Source: Metopolophium dirhodum (taxonomy: Eukaryota; Arthropoda; Insecta; Hemiptera; Aphididae). From it: 64,000 nt of DNA. Below are positions 48,490 through 63,450 of the stretch, one piece after another (the stretch's first letter is position 1; every line of letters starts with the position of its first letter). The stretch lies in assembly GCF_019925205.1 (NCBI RefSeq), contig NC_083568.1, positions 4,268,237-4,332,236 on the forward strand, in the 5' to 3' direction. The position numbers and the translations under genes were made by a program. The notes under the pieces are model-generated. The model had not been told where the DNA came from. It ran no database searches and worked only from the letters and a program-made list of their open reading frames with translations.

Positions 48490-51400
48490 CATTTGCGTCA
48501 CATTAATGCCTCTGTGAAATTAATAATTATACTATTAATTAGAAACAATCTAATTTATGCCACAAAAAAAATTCAAGGTTATAAATGTCAAAATTTAAAT
48601 AAAAATCTAAATTAAAATGTATTAAATAATCAAACGACTTTGTAACGTTTTAAATAGTTAGATGGTGCTTTCAAAGCTAAAAATATGTTTCAATAATATA
48701 GGAATCTTAATTTATTGCTAATTTTTTTTTTTTGCTTTTTTGTTGTTTGTGGCATTTATGATATTTTAAGGTCTTTTTTATAATTTTATTTTAACTATTT
48801 TAACTAATTTTACCAACTTTTTTACTAAATTAAAGAAAATTCACGAGTTTTTTTAATTAATGATTTTGATTTACTCACGTAAAATTGTACGATTCAAATT
48901 TGTTTTAAAGTTAATAATTTTAAAATTATTAATCAAACGATATATTTGTATTTTTTAAACATAACATATAAACATAAATACATTTTTACATAAGAATATA
49001 ATTATACTAGGTATTAATTTTGTTGTATTTTATTATTTAATGTAGGTAAACATTTAATTATTGCATTTTTTACAATTAATTATTAGGAATATTATTTGTC
49101 TAAATATTTTTATGGCTTCAATTTTTTATTTTTTTTTTCAATTTTTAGACTATATCAATTACATTTGTTAGGTCTTAAATTGCAATTCTCTAATAGTTAA
49201 ATAAAAATGGTGTATTAAGTCTTATTTTTTAGACAGTTAGAATAAACTTCTAAAGAATCATAATATACTTTTATTTTATTATTTTAATAATATAATATAG
49301 GGACGTAACTAATGGTATATTAAGCTTATTTAATATGAAAACGGGCGTAGCCCAATATCAAGTAATATTTATTTTAATGAATGCAATTACTCCGACTAAT
49401 ATATAAATTATAAAGGACACGTAATTATAATGAATTAGTGAATGAAATACATTGACGATTAAAATAATATGCCAATGATTGATTAATAAATTTAATTTAT
49501 ACTCACTTTAAACTATTTAGTTGGAAATCACTTCATTCAAACTTTGACTTCTTCAATTTTTTTTTAAATTGTTATATCTATAAGCTCACAAAGAGTTTAA
49601 ATGTTATGTTTGTGCATTATATTATACACGCGTCTTACATTTATTTAATTGTTTTGTTATTATTTTACGTCATACTATTCTACAAAAAAAATTGCGTACC
49701 TACTTACTATGATATAATTAACGATAAAATACTATATTACAAATCAATTGCGTACGAAATATGAAATAATTAAATCGTATTATTATTATTAACGATTAAT
49801 ATAATATAATATTTTGAAATTAGAAATTAAAATATTATTCTGTCAATTTTTTACTTATGATGATTGCTATACCTTCTATTATTATTTATGATACAAATAT
49901 TGATACATTTTAGTTATCTTATTTTATTTAAGAACATTTGTTAATTTTTCAAAAAAAAAACTTAAACTTAAATAATATTATCTCCAATTTTTGGTCTGTA
50001 CATTTAACCTTCCAACCTATACTTATACAAATTAAACAATCATAATTCATATAATATGTAGTTGAATTGAAGATTAAAATGTAAAATGAATTGGTTACTT
50101 AAATTCTATATACATATACAATATATAGAAGATATTACATGAGGATCAGTAATTCAAACAAATTTTTGAATACGTTTTCATATAGGAATATATAATATAC
50201 CTACTACCTAGTATCTATAGTAAGATTGAAATAATTCACTATTTTTACCATAAAATCTAGTTTAAAACTAAAGTTATACTAATTAGTAATTAATAATTAA
50301 TAATTAATAGTCTTAATGATTGAATGCCGGATATTATAGTAAAATAACTTGTACATTTGTACCTCAATAATTTTATATTTTTATATTTTATATAAAATAA
50401 ACGTAAAATAAGTGTTTGATCTTTGATAAAATATTGATATTAACATAAATATTCGTGGTTTATAAATAATAGAATACCTATATATATATATTGAATAACG
50501 GACCTAGATTTTAAAATTCACTGACCATGGCCCGTATTTCGTTTCAAAATATGATATAATATTAAGAGACGTACAATATTACGCCCTTGTCGTTACATAA
50601 AACGTATAGTTTATCGTGTTTATACACCAATCTCAATACTAGGCTTAGGTTATCAGCAGAAGACGATTTTAACATTGAAATAATTTGTTCTTTAATGACA
50701 TATTTGACTTTTGTTGAGAAAAATTATCAAATTAATTTTTTTCATTGTTGGGTCGACTAAAAAAAATAAATTTTTGAATAAGTGCAATATGTTTCTCTAG
50801 ATATAGTTATAGTAATATATTACTAATACATTTAAATTAAGTTTTAATTAATTTTTATTATTAAATAAGAATCTAAAAATAATCCCAAAATGAAGTACAA
50901 AGCTTACCATCAAGCTAACCTTGGAAAATTATTTTATTGTAATAATTGAATGCGTTCATATTGGATATTAATAACATTCAGGCAATGTGTAGCCTTGACA
51001 TAAATTCTGTTGAAGGCCGGATTATCACTACAAAAATTAGGGTGGACCTATTTTTTTTTTTATCCACAGAATCTTAGTTTACCCGGAAAATTAGTGTCAC
51101 CGATAGTACATATCGATGTTTCTATCCATAAAAAGGTTCTCTCTATAGGTATAATAAACTGTACATTTTGTTAAATTAAAAGTTGAAACACAATAAGGAG
51201 CACAAATAGAAATTGCATTATTCAAAGTATTAGTATTCGATATTATAATAATTAATATTATACATAAAACTACTATGGTACTATGTACATATTATAGGTC
51301 ATAAACTCATAAATAATAAAACTGCTTAAAATTGACGTTTCAAGAATGAAAAATATTATTTTTATTAAGATAATGAAAATGATATGTTTTCAATTTTTTA

Positions 51401-51510
51401 GTTGGTAACTACGTCCTACTGTTGAAACGACGTGGATACGGGAGAAAATAAAATATAAAAAATACATTGAAAATTTGATTCCATATCTTATAAAATATTA
51501 TCTATTAGTA
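48490..51510. other. Intergenic DNA, no gene seen
   Basis: Very AT-rich. No recognisable exon, RNA gene or complete mobile element was found. Confidence 0.3.
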
Positions 51511-51516
51511 TAGAGA

Positions 51517-52048
51517 CAGGAGTCACCAATTAATATTTTTGGAAGCCCACATTGGAAATTTTGAAAATTTTCGAGGGCCATCAAAATTTAAAGCAAAATA
51601 TATTCTTAACATATCATATTATAATGCAAAAGTAACATAGTGGTAATAAAATAATAATTAATTTAATTAATTAAATTAAAATAAAATAAAAATGTATAAT
51701 AATTACATATAATATAAATAGAAAGTTGGATTAAAATTATTGGGAAAAATTACAAGTCTTGCTCTCAATTAACTGAATGAAATTTGGTGTATGATTCATG
51801 CACTTAATATTTTATATGTAAGTACTCAATTTTTGATTTACGAAGTTCAAAAATTCTAGAAATTTTTCGGCAAATGATTTATGTGAAGTCTCATAATAAG
51901 GTTTAATATTGAAAACTTTAAAAACAGCTACTGTCTGGTGGCAAATCAAGCAAACTGGCAGGTCTAACCTATTATCGGTTTTTACTTTTTTTTCATTGTC
52001 TGCGGGCTAGATAAATTTTGTCTGAGGGCTGCCATTTGGTGACCGCTG
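51517..52048. mobile_element. hAT transposon remnant, non-autonomous
   Basis: Ends CAGGAGTCACCAA and TTGGTGACCGCTG are short imperfect TIRs with the CAG...CTG form common in hAT elements. Flanks GTATAGAG (51508-51515) and GTATTGAG (52049-52056) match at 7 of 8 if the left end is set one base earlier. Subterminal GAGGGCCA and CTGCGGGC / GAGGGCTGCC phrases also look hAT-like. No transposase frame. Confidence 0.55.
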
Positions 52049-52049
52049 G

Positions 52050-55000
52050 TATTGAGGATCAGTATTTTAAACAATTGATAGTGAATTTGTTTAAATTAAT
52101 TTTTTTTACTTGGTTTATTTACAAAATCTAGTTTTTAAAGTTTTGCAATTTTGTATGCAGCCCCGAAGAAGTTAATTATAATGTATAACATTTAGGTTTT
52201 GAATATACATTTTGTTTATAAACTGGTTTAAAAATGATACAAGTTAGCAGGCCTTATTACAAAATTATCAAAAACGTCAATAATTTTTTCAGGTTTTTTT
52301 TTTTTACTGTATAGTGTATACCTATTTAGTCAAGCGTCAACTGTAGAGATTCCGACCATAATGATGCGTGGAAGCTAAATATTTTTCAGGTTTTCATCTA
52401 TTCGGTATTTTTAAACATGATAGGTAAATCAATCTGTAAAATGCATCATCTACAAATCATATCCAAGTAACTTTATAAAAAATTCCATGCAAATGGTTAA
52501 AGGCAAACGACTTATTAGAAATTGGTATAATGTAAATAAACTATAAAGAATTAAAAATATGATAGTCTTAAAATTTTCACAATAGCATTCATCAGTGTTT
52601 ATAAGGTATATTCGGCTTGACTGCTTATCCTAAATTGTTTAGTTTTAAACATCTTTGTACCAAATTCTGTGTCAATTTTTCACCGTCAAATGTTACTTAC
52701 CTATGATTTACAGATGCACAACCAGATGGGATAGTTTGCTACAAAATAGTATTTATTGCACTTTCTGTTTTATGATTTTAAGGATTTAGCTACAAAGGGC
52801 TGGTATATGACGTAGATAATAATAACCTTTATTTAAATAATATATTTAGTTTCTATATATAGTAATATACTTTACAATAATATGTTACACTAAAATTGTT
52901 TACAAATAAGTATTCAACTTAATTACGATATTTTGTACAGTATTTAGAAAATCGTCCATGTGAAAAAATGTTTAAAATGTTCAAATAAAGTAAGTTTACA
53001 TTTAGGTAAGTACCCAATATAATAGTGTTTTAATGTTAAATAATCAATTATTCATAAAAATATTTTCGGTTTTTATCTACAGTTGCTAACAGTTACATAT
53101 AGTTTACAGTCTTAAAATCATGATTAGGTTGTCTGCTTTCTCAACAGTACTTATTGCTACTCCCGTAGGCTATTAACTTTTTTCTAATTTAATTTCTCTA
53201 CGCCATGTTCATTTATTACATTATACTTTCAGTAACAGTGTAAACATGAGTAATTTTTAGGTATTCGATGTCACATTTTTAAAGATTAGAGATAATTTAT
53301 TTTTCCGTTTCCTTCGCTGATTTAGTTTTATTTAATTTTTAATCGCAGATTAATGTAATTAAATGAAATAACAATGTCTGGTGATAAAGTCACACAAATA
53401 AATAATAAATAAAGTTTTAAAGGATAAATTTTGTTTTGTTAAATGTAATAATAGCTTTTCATTGGACTTATGGTTGAATTTTCCCTTTTTATTAATCATT
53501 TCAGGTTTCTGATTTACATAAGAATTTATTTCAATGTATTTAAACTTAACAAGAAATACAGTTTATTTATTTTAATGTATTACATTATTCAAATATTAAT
53601 TTTATATTTTAAAATGATTTATAAAATATACTGTAATTTTACGAAAATATCGTGTTCACGAGACTATGCATGGTGACCAGTAATCAGTCCTTTTATATCT
53701 ATTATTTCTTTATAAGAATGTACCTAGTACCTACCATGCCGAATCGTGGCGCCGATATACATTTTTGTGTAACGACCGTATTAGTAGTTATACAATGAAT
53801 CATTATAGAATTGGACGTGGGTGTATTTTAGCTAGTCAGTAGGTACTAGTAAGTTTTATGAAGACATGCCAATATGTCTATGGGTAAAACAGACAAAAAA
53901 AAAAAAATTTATTTATACTTAGGGGCACCTATTAAAGTTTTTATATTATGGAGGTTGGGTGGTTAGATCAGGTCTAATATGATTATTTATTGTTAATAGT
54001 TTGGTACATTCGATAAGTGATAATAACACTTTCTTAAAATGTATATGTATTTTATAAAGCTTGAAAAAAGTGAGCTAATAATTGTTACATTTGTGTAACA
54101 TAATGTTATAGTCAACTGTTTTAATTTTTAAATGTTAGCCTATTAGATAATAATTTGTAATAGAAACTCGATAGATTGATTCACCAACATCATTTTTTAA
54201 ATATTAAATAAAGTTAAATTGTTTTACTGTAATTCTTAAATTGTTTTTATTATGTTTTGAAAAATTACTGAGAAAATTGATATGACAATTATGAATCACT
54301 ACTTTGATGCACACAAAAAAGATATAGATCATAAAAATAAAACAAATATAGGTAGAACACATAATTGTGAAATCTATATTTATCAATACCTTGGTTAGTT
54401 AATACTATTTATACATATAAATTATAATACACAACTATATACCGAATATTTAAATATAGATTTGAATAAATACTTGTATTTATTATTTTCTAAGATATTT
54501 AATTATCATTTTTTTAAATAAAAAAATTTTTTTGTGGTGTAGACGTATAGTAAGTGTCTATATTTTTATTACATTGTTCAGAAATCAAAAAGCAGTTAAA
54601 TATGTAAAGATGTTTTACGTAACGTTTTACATTTTATCACCTTGAAAAGTGTGTACCACAAATAAATGAATGGTTACCTCTATACTTATATTATTACCTC
54701 AATAATCAATGAAAAAAAAATACAATAGATTTTTGTTTTTTTTCATATAGTGTTATTAATGTATGCTCAATTAATTTTTTTAATTGTTTGGTTAGGCATT
54801 GTGTTATTTTATAGTATTATATGAAATTATAAATTACATAATATAAATCTATTAGATTTCAAAGATATTATAGAATAGGTAGATACCTAACCAGTACTTT
54901 ATTATCACCGCTGTATCGTATAAATTAATATGATTTATAATATTTATATACAGAGTAGGTATGTTTAATAAATTATCATGTCACATTGTTGCTTATATCA

Positions 55001-56320
55001 TAATATTCAATATTCATTTTAAGAGGAGGACGCAACACGCAACACTCGAATATTTTGTCTTACGCTTTGCACGTGCGTAATAAGTATATTAAAATATGTA
55101 TAGGTACCTACTTTCCTATCACATATGAATATTAACGGAACGTTTTTTAGGTTATTTTTGGTTAATATTAGAAAAAATATTTTACTAGGTACCAATACAA
55201 TTTATTGATAAGATTATGAGAACATAAATATTAAATTAATTATCTATATTCATGCGTATTTATTCGATCTATGATAAGTATAATTAAAAACAAATATTTT
55301 CTTTACAAGTACTTATACAAATAAAAATATAAAAATACCCCTAACTAATTCAAATTAATGTTTTTACATACAAATATTTTATTATCAAATAAAAATGTAC
55401 CTACTATAGTATATATATAGGTATACTAATGTGTTACGTGGTAGGAGTGCAGGACCTACGTAATTTAACCATGTTATACACGGGTGTAATACAAATAAGT
55501 TATATTATGTAACCAATATTGTTGATTCCACTTGAAGATACAATAAAGTATACTTAGCAAAAAACAAGTTAAAGAGTATTTAATTTAACTAGTTCTTGAT
55601 AAAAAAAACTGTTCTATTCAATATTACCATGGTAGGTATAGTACTATAGTCGTATAAGTATTCCATAGTTACAGTACGATTAACAAAAAATAATAATATA
55701 AACAATGTACGTTGTACACATTTTCTACCTATATAGGTGCCATAATATAAAAATATATGTATAATAACTAAAAATAATAGACATGTATTTTTATCAGTTT
55801 TATATTATTATCATTTAATTTATTTAAAATTATTAATTTTCTAATTTTAGCGGTTTCTATTACGGCTTCATGAATGATGACAAAATGACATAACTACATA
55901 AGTGTTAATTTACCTACCGTTATTTAAAAACAATTTTTTTTTGAAGACCGTGGAATAGTCACTGTTATATAGAAGTTGTCGAGTGTACTTCGTCATTGAG
56001 AAGGTCACTGTAATGAATGTGTTGCGTTTTAATTAGATGATAAATCATTTCATACGAAAAACAATTTTGAGTGGAGACTAATAGGTCTAGTAGATTGAAC
56101 TAATGTTTGGAAAAATTAAATCACATATAATATAATAATAATTATATTATTACGATAGATGTTGTTCATTTATTAGTCAATACCGTTAAACGTACCGTCG
56201 AATGACTTGAACGCTGTGTAAAGGTTCGTGGTAGGTACCTATTATTGTATAAAATATATAGTTTAAAATGAATCTAAATATTTTGAAAAATTAATTGTGT
56301 GCCTATAGTAAGTATAAAAT
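52050..56320. other. Intergenic DNA, no gene seen
   Basis: AT-rich. Only a scrap of a fold-back TIR near 55020 (TAAGAGGAGGACGC) and TAGGTACCTA motifs stand out. Confidence 0.3.
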
Positions 56321-56329
56321 ATGTAGAGC

Positions 56330-57200
56330 AAAAAGTGTTGTATGTCCAAAATCTCTAGAAATAATATTTTTTGAAGTACAACAAAATAATTAAAATAATT
56401 AACTTTTGTTTAAATATCCAATTTTGACAAAATATAAACTTTATACTTCAAACGATTATGCAAAAAATTGAGCCTATCTATATAAATATTTTTTTAATAG
56501 CTAGGTATATAAAATGTATAATTTGAGAAAAACCATGTTTTAGATTTGCAAGCTTTTTGGCCATGCATAAACAATTTGATCAACATTTAAAGAAAAAATG
56601 TTTAACATTTTGATTTTTTAATGCCCGTAAATAGCTTAAAATAATTCTAAATATTTTGAGAGGGTTATTGTATATAGAAAATGATAATTTAAGTAGTATC
56701 ATCAATAGAGAAATGTTTTAAGTTTCAAGTTTTAAGTAGGTACCTAATTTTTGACTAATAATGAAATTCGTTTGAGGACAAATCGTTATTATTTACGTTT
56801 GAATATCCATTGTCGTCAAGATCGCTTATATAAAATGACGTGGCTTTACACTTATGTTTTTTAATTTCCAGTAAAAAAATATATAAGCAATCTTTTATTA
56901 CATTTTCAATTCTTATAAGATGTTAAAATTATAAGTTTATACATTTTTAACTACAAAATAGTTTGCAATTTATTGTTCGTGTTTTTTATGAATGTTGCAA
57001 AATGTTGAACTTTATGCTTATTAAAAAAAATTGCAACTTTGTTTTTTCGATATTTTTTACCTTTAGCAAGAACAACTTATAAAAAACCTTGTTGTGGTTT
57101 CAATTTTCAATCATTTTTAATCTCAAACAAAAATATTGTAATACATGTAAATGTAATTAAACTAAATTTATAAATAGCACAAAAAGAGCCCAATTTTAAG
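56330..57200 (-). repeat. GATTCTGAGCG-family repeat, inverted diverged copy
   Basis: Read on the minus strand it follows the copy at 19670-21110: ATGTTGATCAAATTG..., TTGAGCTG/TTAAGCTATTTACGGGC, TTTTCTATATACAATAACC, AAGCATAAAGTTCAACATTT, GATTGAAAATTGAAACCAC. No coding frame. Confidence 0.4.
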
Positions 57201-58864
57201 AAAGTCCTAATATAAAATATATTTGGCAATAAACTAATAAACTCAAGTTTCTACAATCTATACTATAGATTCTAGCCTTTTATTAATACATTCATAATAT
57301 TATGGAGGCAACATTCCAGTTAGATACTTTTTTTTTGTTCATTTTAGCAGGTAGGTAGTTCACAAGGAAGCGACCTCTCTCTATTTAACGTACATCAGAG
57401 TATCAGTATTTGAAATTATTAAATACATAAAGTATACGCTTATGCCGATATGATGCGTATCAAGATAGCACTTATGACAACATAGAGCTGTTTAAGGACC
57501 CAGGACCAAGTGTTAGCACTACATAATATAACCTTGAATAAGTGAAACGAACATTTCTCCTAACTTCAACAGAAAAAATATTAATTTTTTGCACTGCAAA
57601 TAATATAATATATAGGCTATAGGCATCATACTTACCAAACGATTAATTTCGGACTCATATTAATCTACATTAATCCAAAATGTAAATCACCTAACAGCTG
57701 ACTATAGGTACCTATTACATGCTACGCATTATTTTTAAATAAATTCATACTTTCGATTTATACAAAATCAGAATTATATAAATCTATGTTAGGATCCATT
57801 AGGATATAAATTTATTGTGTAGATACTGTACACCACCAGTGAAGTGTCAAACCATTTAAAACCTGTACGGCTGTACCATCCGATATTTGTAAGGGAATTC
57901 ATTACCTACTTCCCGAATTACTGTCGTGCTATTCATAGCTATGTTACGACATCTCTAAACTATATATACATTATAATATAACCTACACGTAATACTTAAT
58001 ATAAGTACTTTCAAATATATTTGGCCTTTTTTTTTGGTTGAATTACAAATATTTTTAAAAATTGATGTTGTCTTTCACTTTTATTGTTAAAACATTTTTA
58101 TTTTTACTACCAAAGATTGGATATTTAATACGCGATAATCTAAGAAACAATTAGTTAACTATCAGTCACATATTTTAATGAACTAGGTAGGTAGTAAGTA
58201 CTAAGAAATGTAGTTAGGCTGAACATTTATCACGTGATAGGTACGAAGAAGCAAAAGTTAATATTATGTAATAAGTTATTATTAATTTAAATTAAGTCTT
58301 GTACTTATCTTTGTGTTGAAAAATACATATTATATTAATAATATATATTGACTGGTTAAATATAACCAGATATTTGGTGTTGGACACTTGTATTACTTCG
58401 CATCAAGCAGATGTAAATTTTTCGTACCTAGTGATAGTGTGATGTTTAGAATAAACTCAATATACAAATTATATATATATTTTTTTAGAGATTTGTATAT
58501 TAAATGAATGTCAATAGAACAAATTTAAATTTGTTCACCAGTACTAGTCCAGTAGGTATAACATTATAACCGTAAAAATATAAGATTTTAAAGTCACTGT
58601 TATAGTGTTATTTAAATTATATATGTGCATAACATAAGTATAATGTATATGTTTCACGATACATGCATTATGAGTTTAAAAAACTCATACTTAATCTTTA
58701 GTATTTCTGTAAAGAATTATTATTATACTGATTACTAAATTAATTAAGAATAACATAATATTAGCTATACGCCTATAGTATATTAGTATCCTAATTTCGA
58801 ATCAATTATACTTATATGCGATGTGTGACAATCTTACTATGATACTAAGCCACAAATATTGATT

Positions 58865-58999
58865 TTAATTCATATTTTTTATACTTAGGCAGTTATTGTC
58901 TGTACAGTAGTCAGTAGTAGTAGAGTTCACTTCAAATTGACTGTCTTCTAGCAAGGAAAAGGTGCTGTCGCCTCTAGTGCTCGAGGTCATTGACCGCAT
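58865..58999 (-). other. Possible first coding exon of an unidentified gene
   Basis: A 44-codon frame starting ATGCGGTCAATGACC at 58999, with more balanced base use than its surroundings. The product starts MRSMTSSTRGDSTFSLLED and continues with an NST glycosylation-type sequon and two cysteines. That would suit an extracellular N-terminus, but no family is recognised. In-frame stops lie just upstream, so this ATG is the earliest possible start. A donor-like GTATAA at 58884-58879 could end the exon before the stop. No downstream exon was found on this strand inside the window. It could be chance. Confidence 0.25.
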
Positions 59000-60659
59000 G
59001 GTAAAAAAAAAACCAGTTCATCATTAGACACAGTGACACACTGAATGGAACCAGACATCCAACCTGACCACTATAATGTTATTTAAATGATCAATCGTTT
59101 GATATTCTCAAAAAAGAAAAAACTCTCATATGAGTACATTAAAAATGTTTAGTCACATACTCACATCGCACAGCAATGCGGTTCGTTTAGTTTCATACAG
59201 TTGACTGTACGGTGGTTAGATGTCACGCAATACCTATGGGTATGCAGGATGATCGTCCAGAGGGAATACGGATATTACCTAAACCTTGTTTGTTATGTAG
59301 ATCTTGTTTAAATAAGGAATGGGCAGAAAGGTTATAATCTAAAAATCATGATGTGTTGAGCAGGTTATAGGAATAATCGCTCTTAATCATTAGTATTTGT
59401 ATTATTAACTTACGATCTATGGCAAAAATGATGTAGGTACTTCATGTTGCTGATCAAATATAACTCACCTTGACCACGATGGTGACTAAAATTAATCAAT
59501 CATTGATGTTTATTAAAATAGTACCTATGGTTGAAACATTATGATAATTTTAAAACATTTTTAGGAACTATCTCATATAATTTACGTTTATGTATACCTA
59601 AGTAAGAATATAGTCATATAATAATTTGTACAGTTATATAACATACAATTATGAATAGACTAAATAAGAATAATTCAAATAATATTAAAGTTATTAAAAT
59701 AATAAATTATATTACTACAAACATTTATATATATATAAACTACTTACAGTTATGTAATTGTATATTATGCAGAATATTAAGTATTTTAGTTCTATAGCGC
59801 AAGATATTTTTTCGAGAGTTAAAATATAAGACAGGTCGTACCTACCCAGTCCCTTCTAGAGGATCTATAGATGATAATCTCGATTATGATAATTAGGAAA
59901 TTAAATATTTTATCAGTGTAAATTCAATATAGAATATATTAATATTGTATGATAATGTGTATCAAATTATACCTATAGATCATTATTAGTTACACATTAT
60001 TAGTTTTACGTAAATTGTTAACTATAAGTTTGCTCATACAAAAAAACATATGTTTAAAAACCGGCTTAAGGAACCACTACTACTAGATTTTGGATTGTAA
60101 AATCAGCGTAGAGGGGAAAACCAGACCCACACAACATATAACTAACAGATTTTTTGCTAGAAGTATTACTTTCTCCGCAAAGACGATGCTCATTGAAACT
60201 AGCTGTCAAAAACATGCTAATTTAAAAAAAAAAATGTAACTATGTACCTAATAAAAAAAAAGGTTACTAACCTTCTCTGCACTAAGAGTATATAATACTG
60301 CCTTATATTTGTTTTTATATACAAATTGTGTAAATTTTTTTTGATTCAGATATACTTAAGGTCAAATATAGGTTTGGAGTGCTAAATCAAAAATGTATTT
60401 ATTGTAAATACACTAATATGATTACTTAAATACATGTTATACGAGCAAATAGCCACAGATAAATTCAAAACCTTGAAAAATATTTCAAAATAATATTTTT
60501 ACAGTTCGTTGACTTTATATACCGAAAGGTTATCAGCGTTGTGCGTTCAAAAAAAAAAAATCTGACAACATTTGTTAGAGATACAAATAGTGGACAGCTA
60601 GTTAATTTAGTTATATTTATGTTATTTTTAAGGATGGATTTTTTTAAATTTTAATTAAT

Positions 60660-60860
60660 TTATACTAAACATTAGGGGTGGTTAGGTTTAGGTATACCTA
60701 ACGTATGTCTGAACACGTGCACGTGTAAATAAATTGAACGCGTGTCGTTGTCAAATGGGTACCGATTCACTTTCTCTCTCTGGTATTACTCAGGTCTTTG
60801 ACCCGTTTAAATAACGCACACCTCTCAGTTGCGGATTCTACCAGTACCTAGCTAATAACC
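60660..60860. promoter_or_regulatory. GC-richer patch with paired E-boxes
   Basis: ACACGTGCACGTGT (60713-60726) is a perfect 14-bp palindrome containing two CACGTG boxes. It is followed by a GC-richer stretch and CTCTCAGTTGCGG (about 60824), which resembles the arthropod initiator TCAGT. It could be a promoter or enhancer. No gene start is evident next to it. Confidence 0.25.
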
Positions 60861-63189
60861 AAGAACTGTATATTTTGATTATTTTATTCTATATCTAATA
60901 TTAACAAGAAATACAAAATATTAACCTTAAGAGTACTTACTTCCAATCGTATGATATAATGTATTAAAAATATAATTTTAATTTTAATTAATTAATTGAG
61001 CTATGAGCTATAAGATATACGATTTTAATTTTAAATATTGACGTAAGCACGTTTGTAAGTACTAGGTATTTCATGAGAATATTTGGTGTCTTTATTATTT
61101 ACACTATAGTTATAGGTATATAGGTACTAGGAATTCATCATGGTGTTCATGTAATCTATATATTCTTTTGCTTTAAAAAAACATTATTTTTTCTGGGCTT
61201 TTAGTTTTTACATAAAACAGTAAACAAATTTCAATATTAGTCTAAACAATTAATTCAAATCATATTTTTACTAGGTATCAGCATTAGACATTTGATAAGT
61301 GATTGGATTTTTCCAATGTAGGATTAAGGAAGCAATTACATTTTTCAGAGTCTTACCATATGATCTTACCATATTAAGAATTATAAATATTTGCCCTATT
61401 AATCGATGTTTCTTTTATTAGTTGGCAGGTGCCTACATATTAATTTAACAATAAACAGTTTATAATCGATTCAAGAAGATTCATACTCTTTTAAAACATA
61501 CTTTGATTTTCAAATATTCAATAATTGTACATAATATGTTTAATATTTTTAGTTCAATGCCTTACTTATTTTTAAAATAAGAAATTAAAAATTGGTCAAA
61601 TAAATGTCTAAATAACTAAGTCTACTCAATAGTTAATACTATATATTATTATTTTTAAATAGTGATTTATAATATATAAAAATAATAAAAAATATAAATA
61701 ATATAGGTATTATAAATTACTTGTTAAGTATAATATATAAATAATATTTAAATGTGTGTGTATATAAACAAATGCCTAAGTAAAATATAGAAGCTGGAAA
61801 GTTCCTATTAATTTAGGATTTAAGCTAGAATTAATCCTAAGTAATTTGTACATTAATTTTATAGCAATTTGTGAAAAAAATAATTTATAAGCATCTAGAT
61901 TTATTATATTTAAATATTTGATAATTGATTTTGAATGTTAATACACATATATTAATATATCAATAAATAATATTACCTACTAATATTATTCAATAATTGT
62001 GCGGCAATCTATTTTTTCTAATACAACGCTGAACGCAACTGGTGCGAAATTGATGTTGAAAAGAGTTGTTCTTTATTATACATGGGAGGAGGAGTTTTAT
62101 TGGGTCGTTTGCAATTTATTTTATTTTATTTTATAAAGACCGGTTAACCGCATAAAATAAATACTGTTGATTTATTGCCATGCTCTTATTGATAACTGAT
62201 TAGAGAGGAAAAAAATAACGCCACCTTACTAATCTATTAGCTTGTGGTGGTATAACAACTTGATACACTAAAGATGATACACTGGACATTTTATCTCAAT
62301 TTTTTTTAACCTAATATTTTGTGTTTAATCCCTATGTGTCCATTCCTTTTTGACCGCATTCTTTTATGGTACACGTTTGAAGTATAAAATTACAAAACCG
62401 GACCACTGGTCATTGTTCATAAGATATTTTTAGCAATGCGTTTTTAACTTTTATAAATATCTTTTTAAAACCTGAATTTTTTTTATTTTTAAAACGGAAC
62501 ATTTGTTTGTTGAAACTGTTACAATATTAAATAATTTAAGAATTAGGTATAATATAATTAATAAGTAATAACCATACCCATGATGACGATGATGTTATGA
62601 TTACTTAAAAATTGTATAACACATATGACATACCTAAATAAAAATAATAATAATTGATAACTAATATAACATATAATTTGTTAATAATATATTGGAAATA
62701 TATAATACATAATAATATAATGACGTATATTATTTATGTTTAATAATTTGTTAACTATTATATAATGTTATTAAACTATTCTACTTTGTACAGTTAGAAC
62801 TTGAAGTCATGAGTTATGATTGATTGTTGGTTAGCATATGAATAAACTATTGATATTCGTGATTAGAATTATAATATATCTATTAGAAGTAGGTACCATT
62901 ATTGCAGGCCAAGCGAAATATTAACTTTTATGAAAGTGAGTAAAGACCAAAATACACCTATTGAATACAGTTTTCAATTTATTGTATTACTAATTAGTAA
63001 CTACCATTGTTAAAATACGAAATATCAATTGCATAATTAAACTGTTCTGCAGCAGTACCCATCCAATTGGATACCTCGTATTATATAATGTTAGTGGCGA
63101 TATAAGCACGAATTCATATGGGATATTTGGATTAGAACCACGGAGTATTAATGGTATTATTATGTCGTTTTATAAGATACCATAAAATG

Positions 63190-63450
63190 TTATTTGATAA
63201 GCACAAAAAAAAAAGTTAAATAATTTCTAAAAAAAAAGTGGAGGACTGAGGATTTAATGGAATACAACGTGAATATAATGATGTGCCAATAACAGCAATC
63301 TGATGCGGAATGTTCTTTTACAACGAAATGTGGTCGACCGTCAGTGAACACGGTCAAGTGAAACTTCAAGGCATTCTCAACATTGTCAAAAATAGCCATT
63401 ACATAATCTGTATCTATAGTTATTTGTAATTTGGCACAAATGATTATCAT
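63190..63450 (-). other. Coding-like open frame, unidentified
   Basis: An 86-codon minus-strand frame starting ATGATAATC at 63450. Its first 55 residues have ordinary protein composition (for example FDNVENALKFHLTVFTDGRP, then FVVKEHSASDCC). The rest becomes hydrophobic and AT-driven, as if an exon ended near codon 55-60 (about 63270). An in-frame TAA sits directly before the ATG. No family is recognised. It could be an exon of a minus-strand gene or a transposon gene fragment. Confidence 0.3.
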
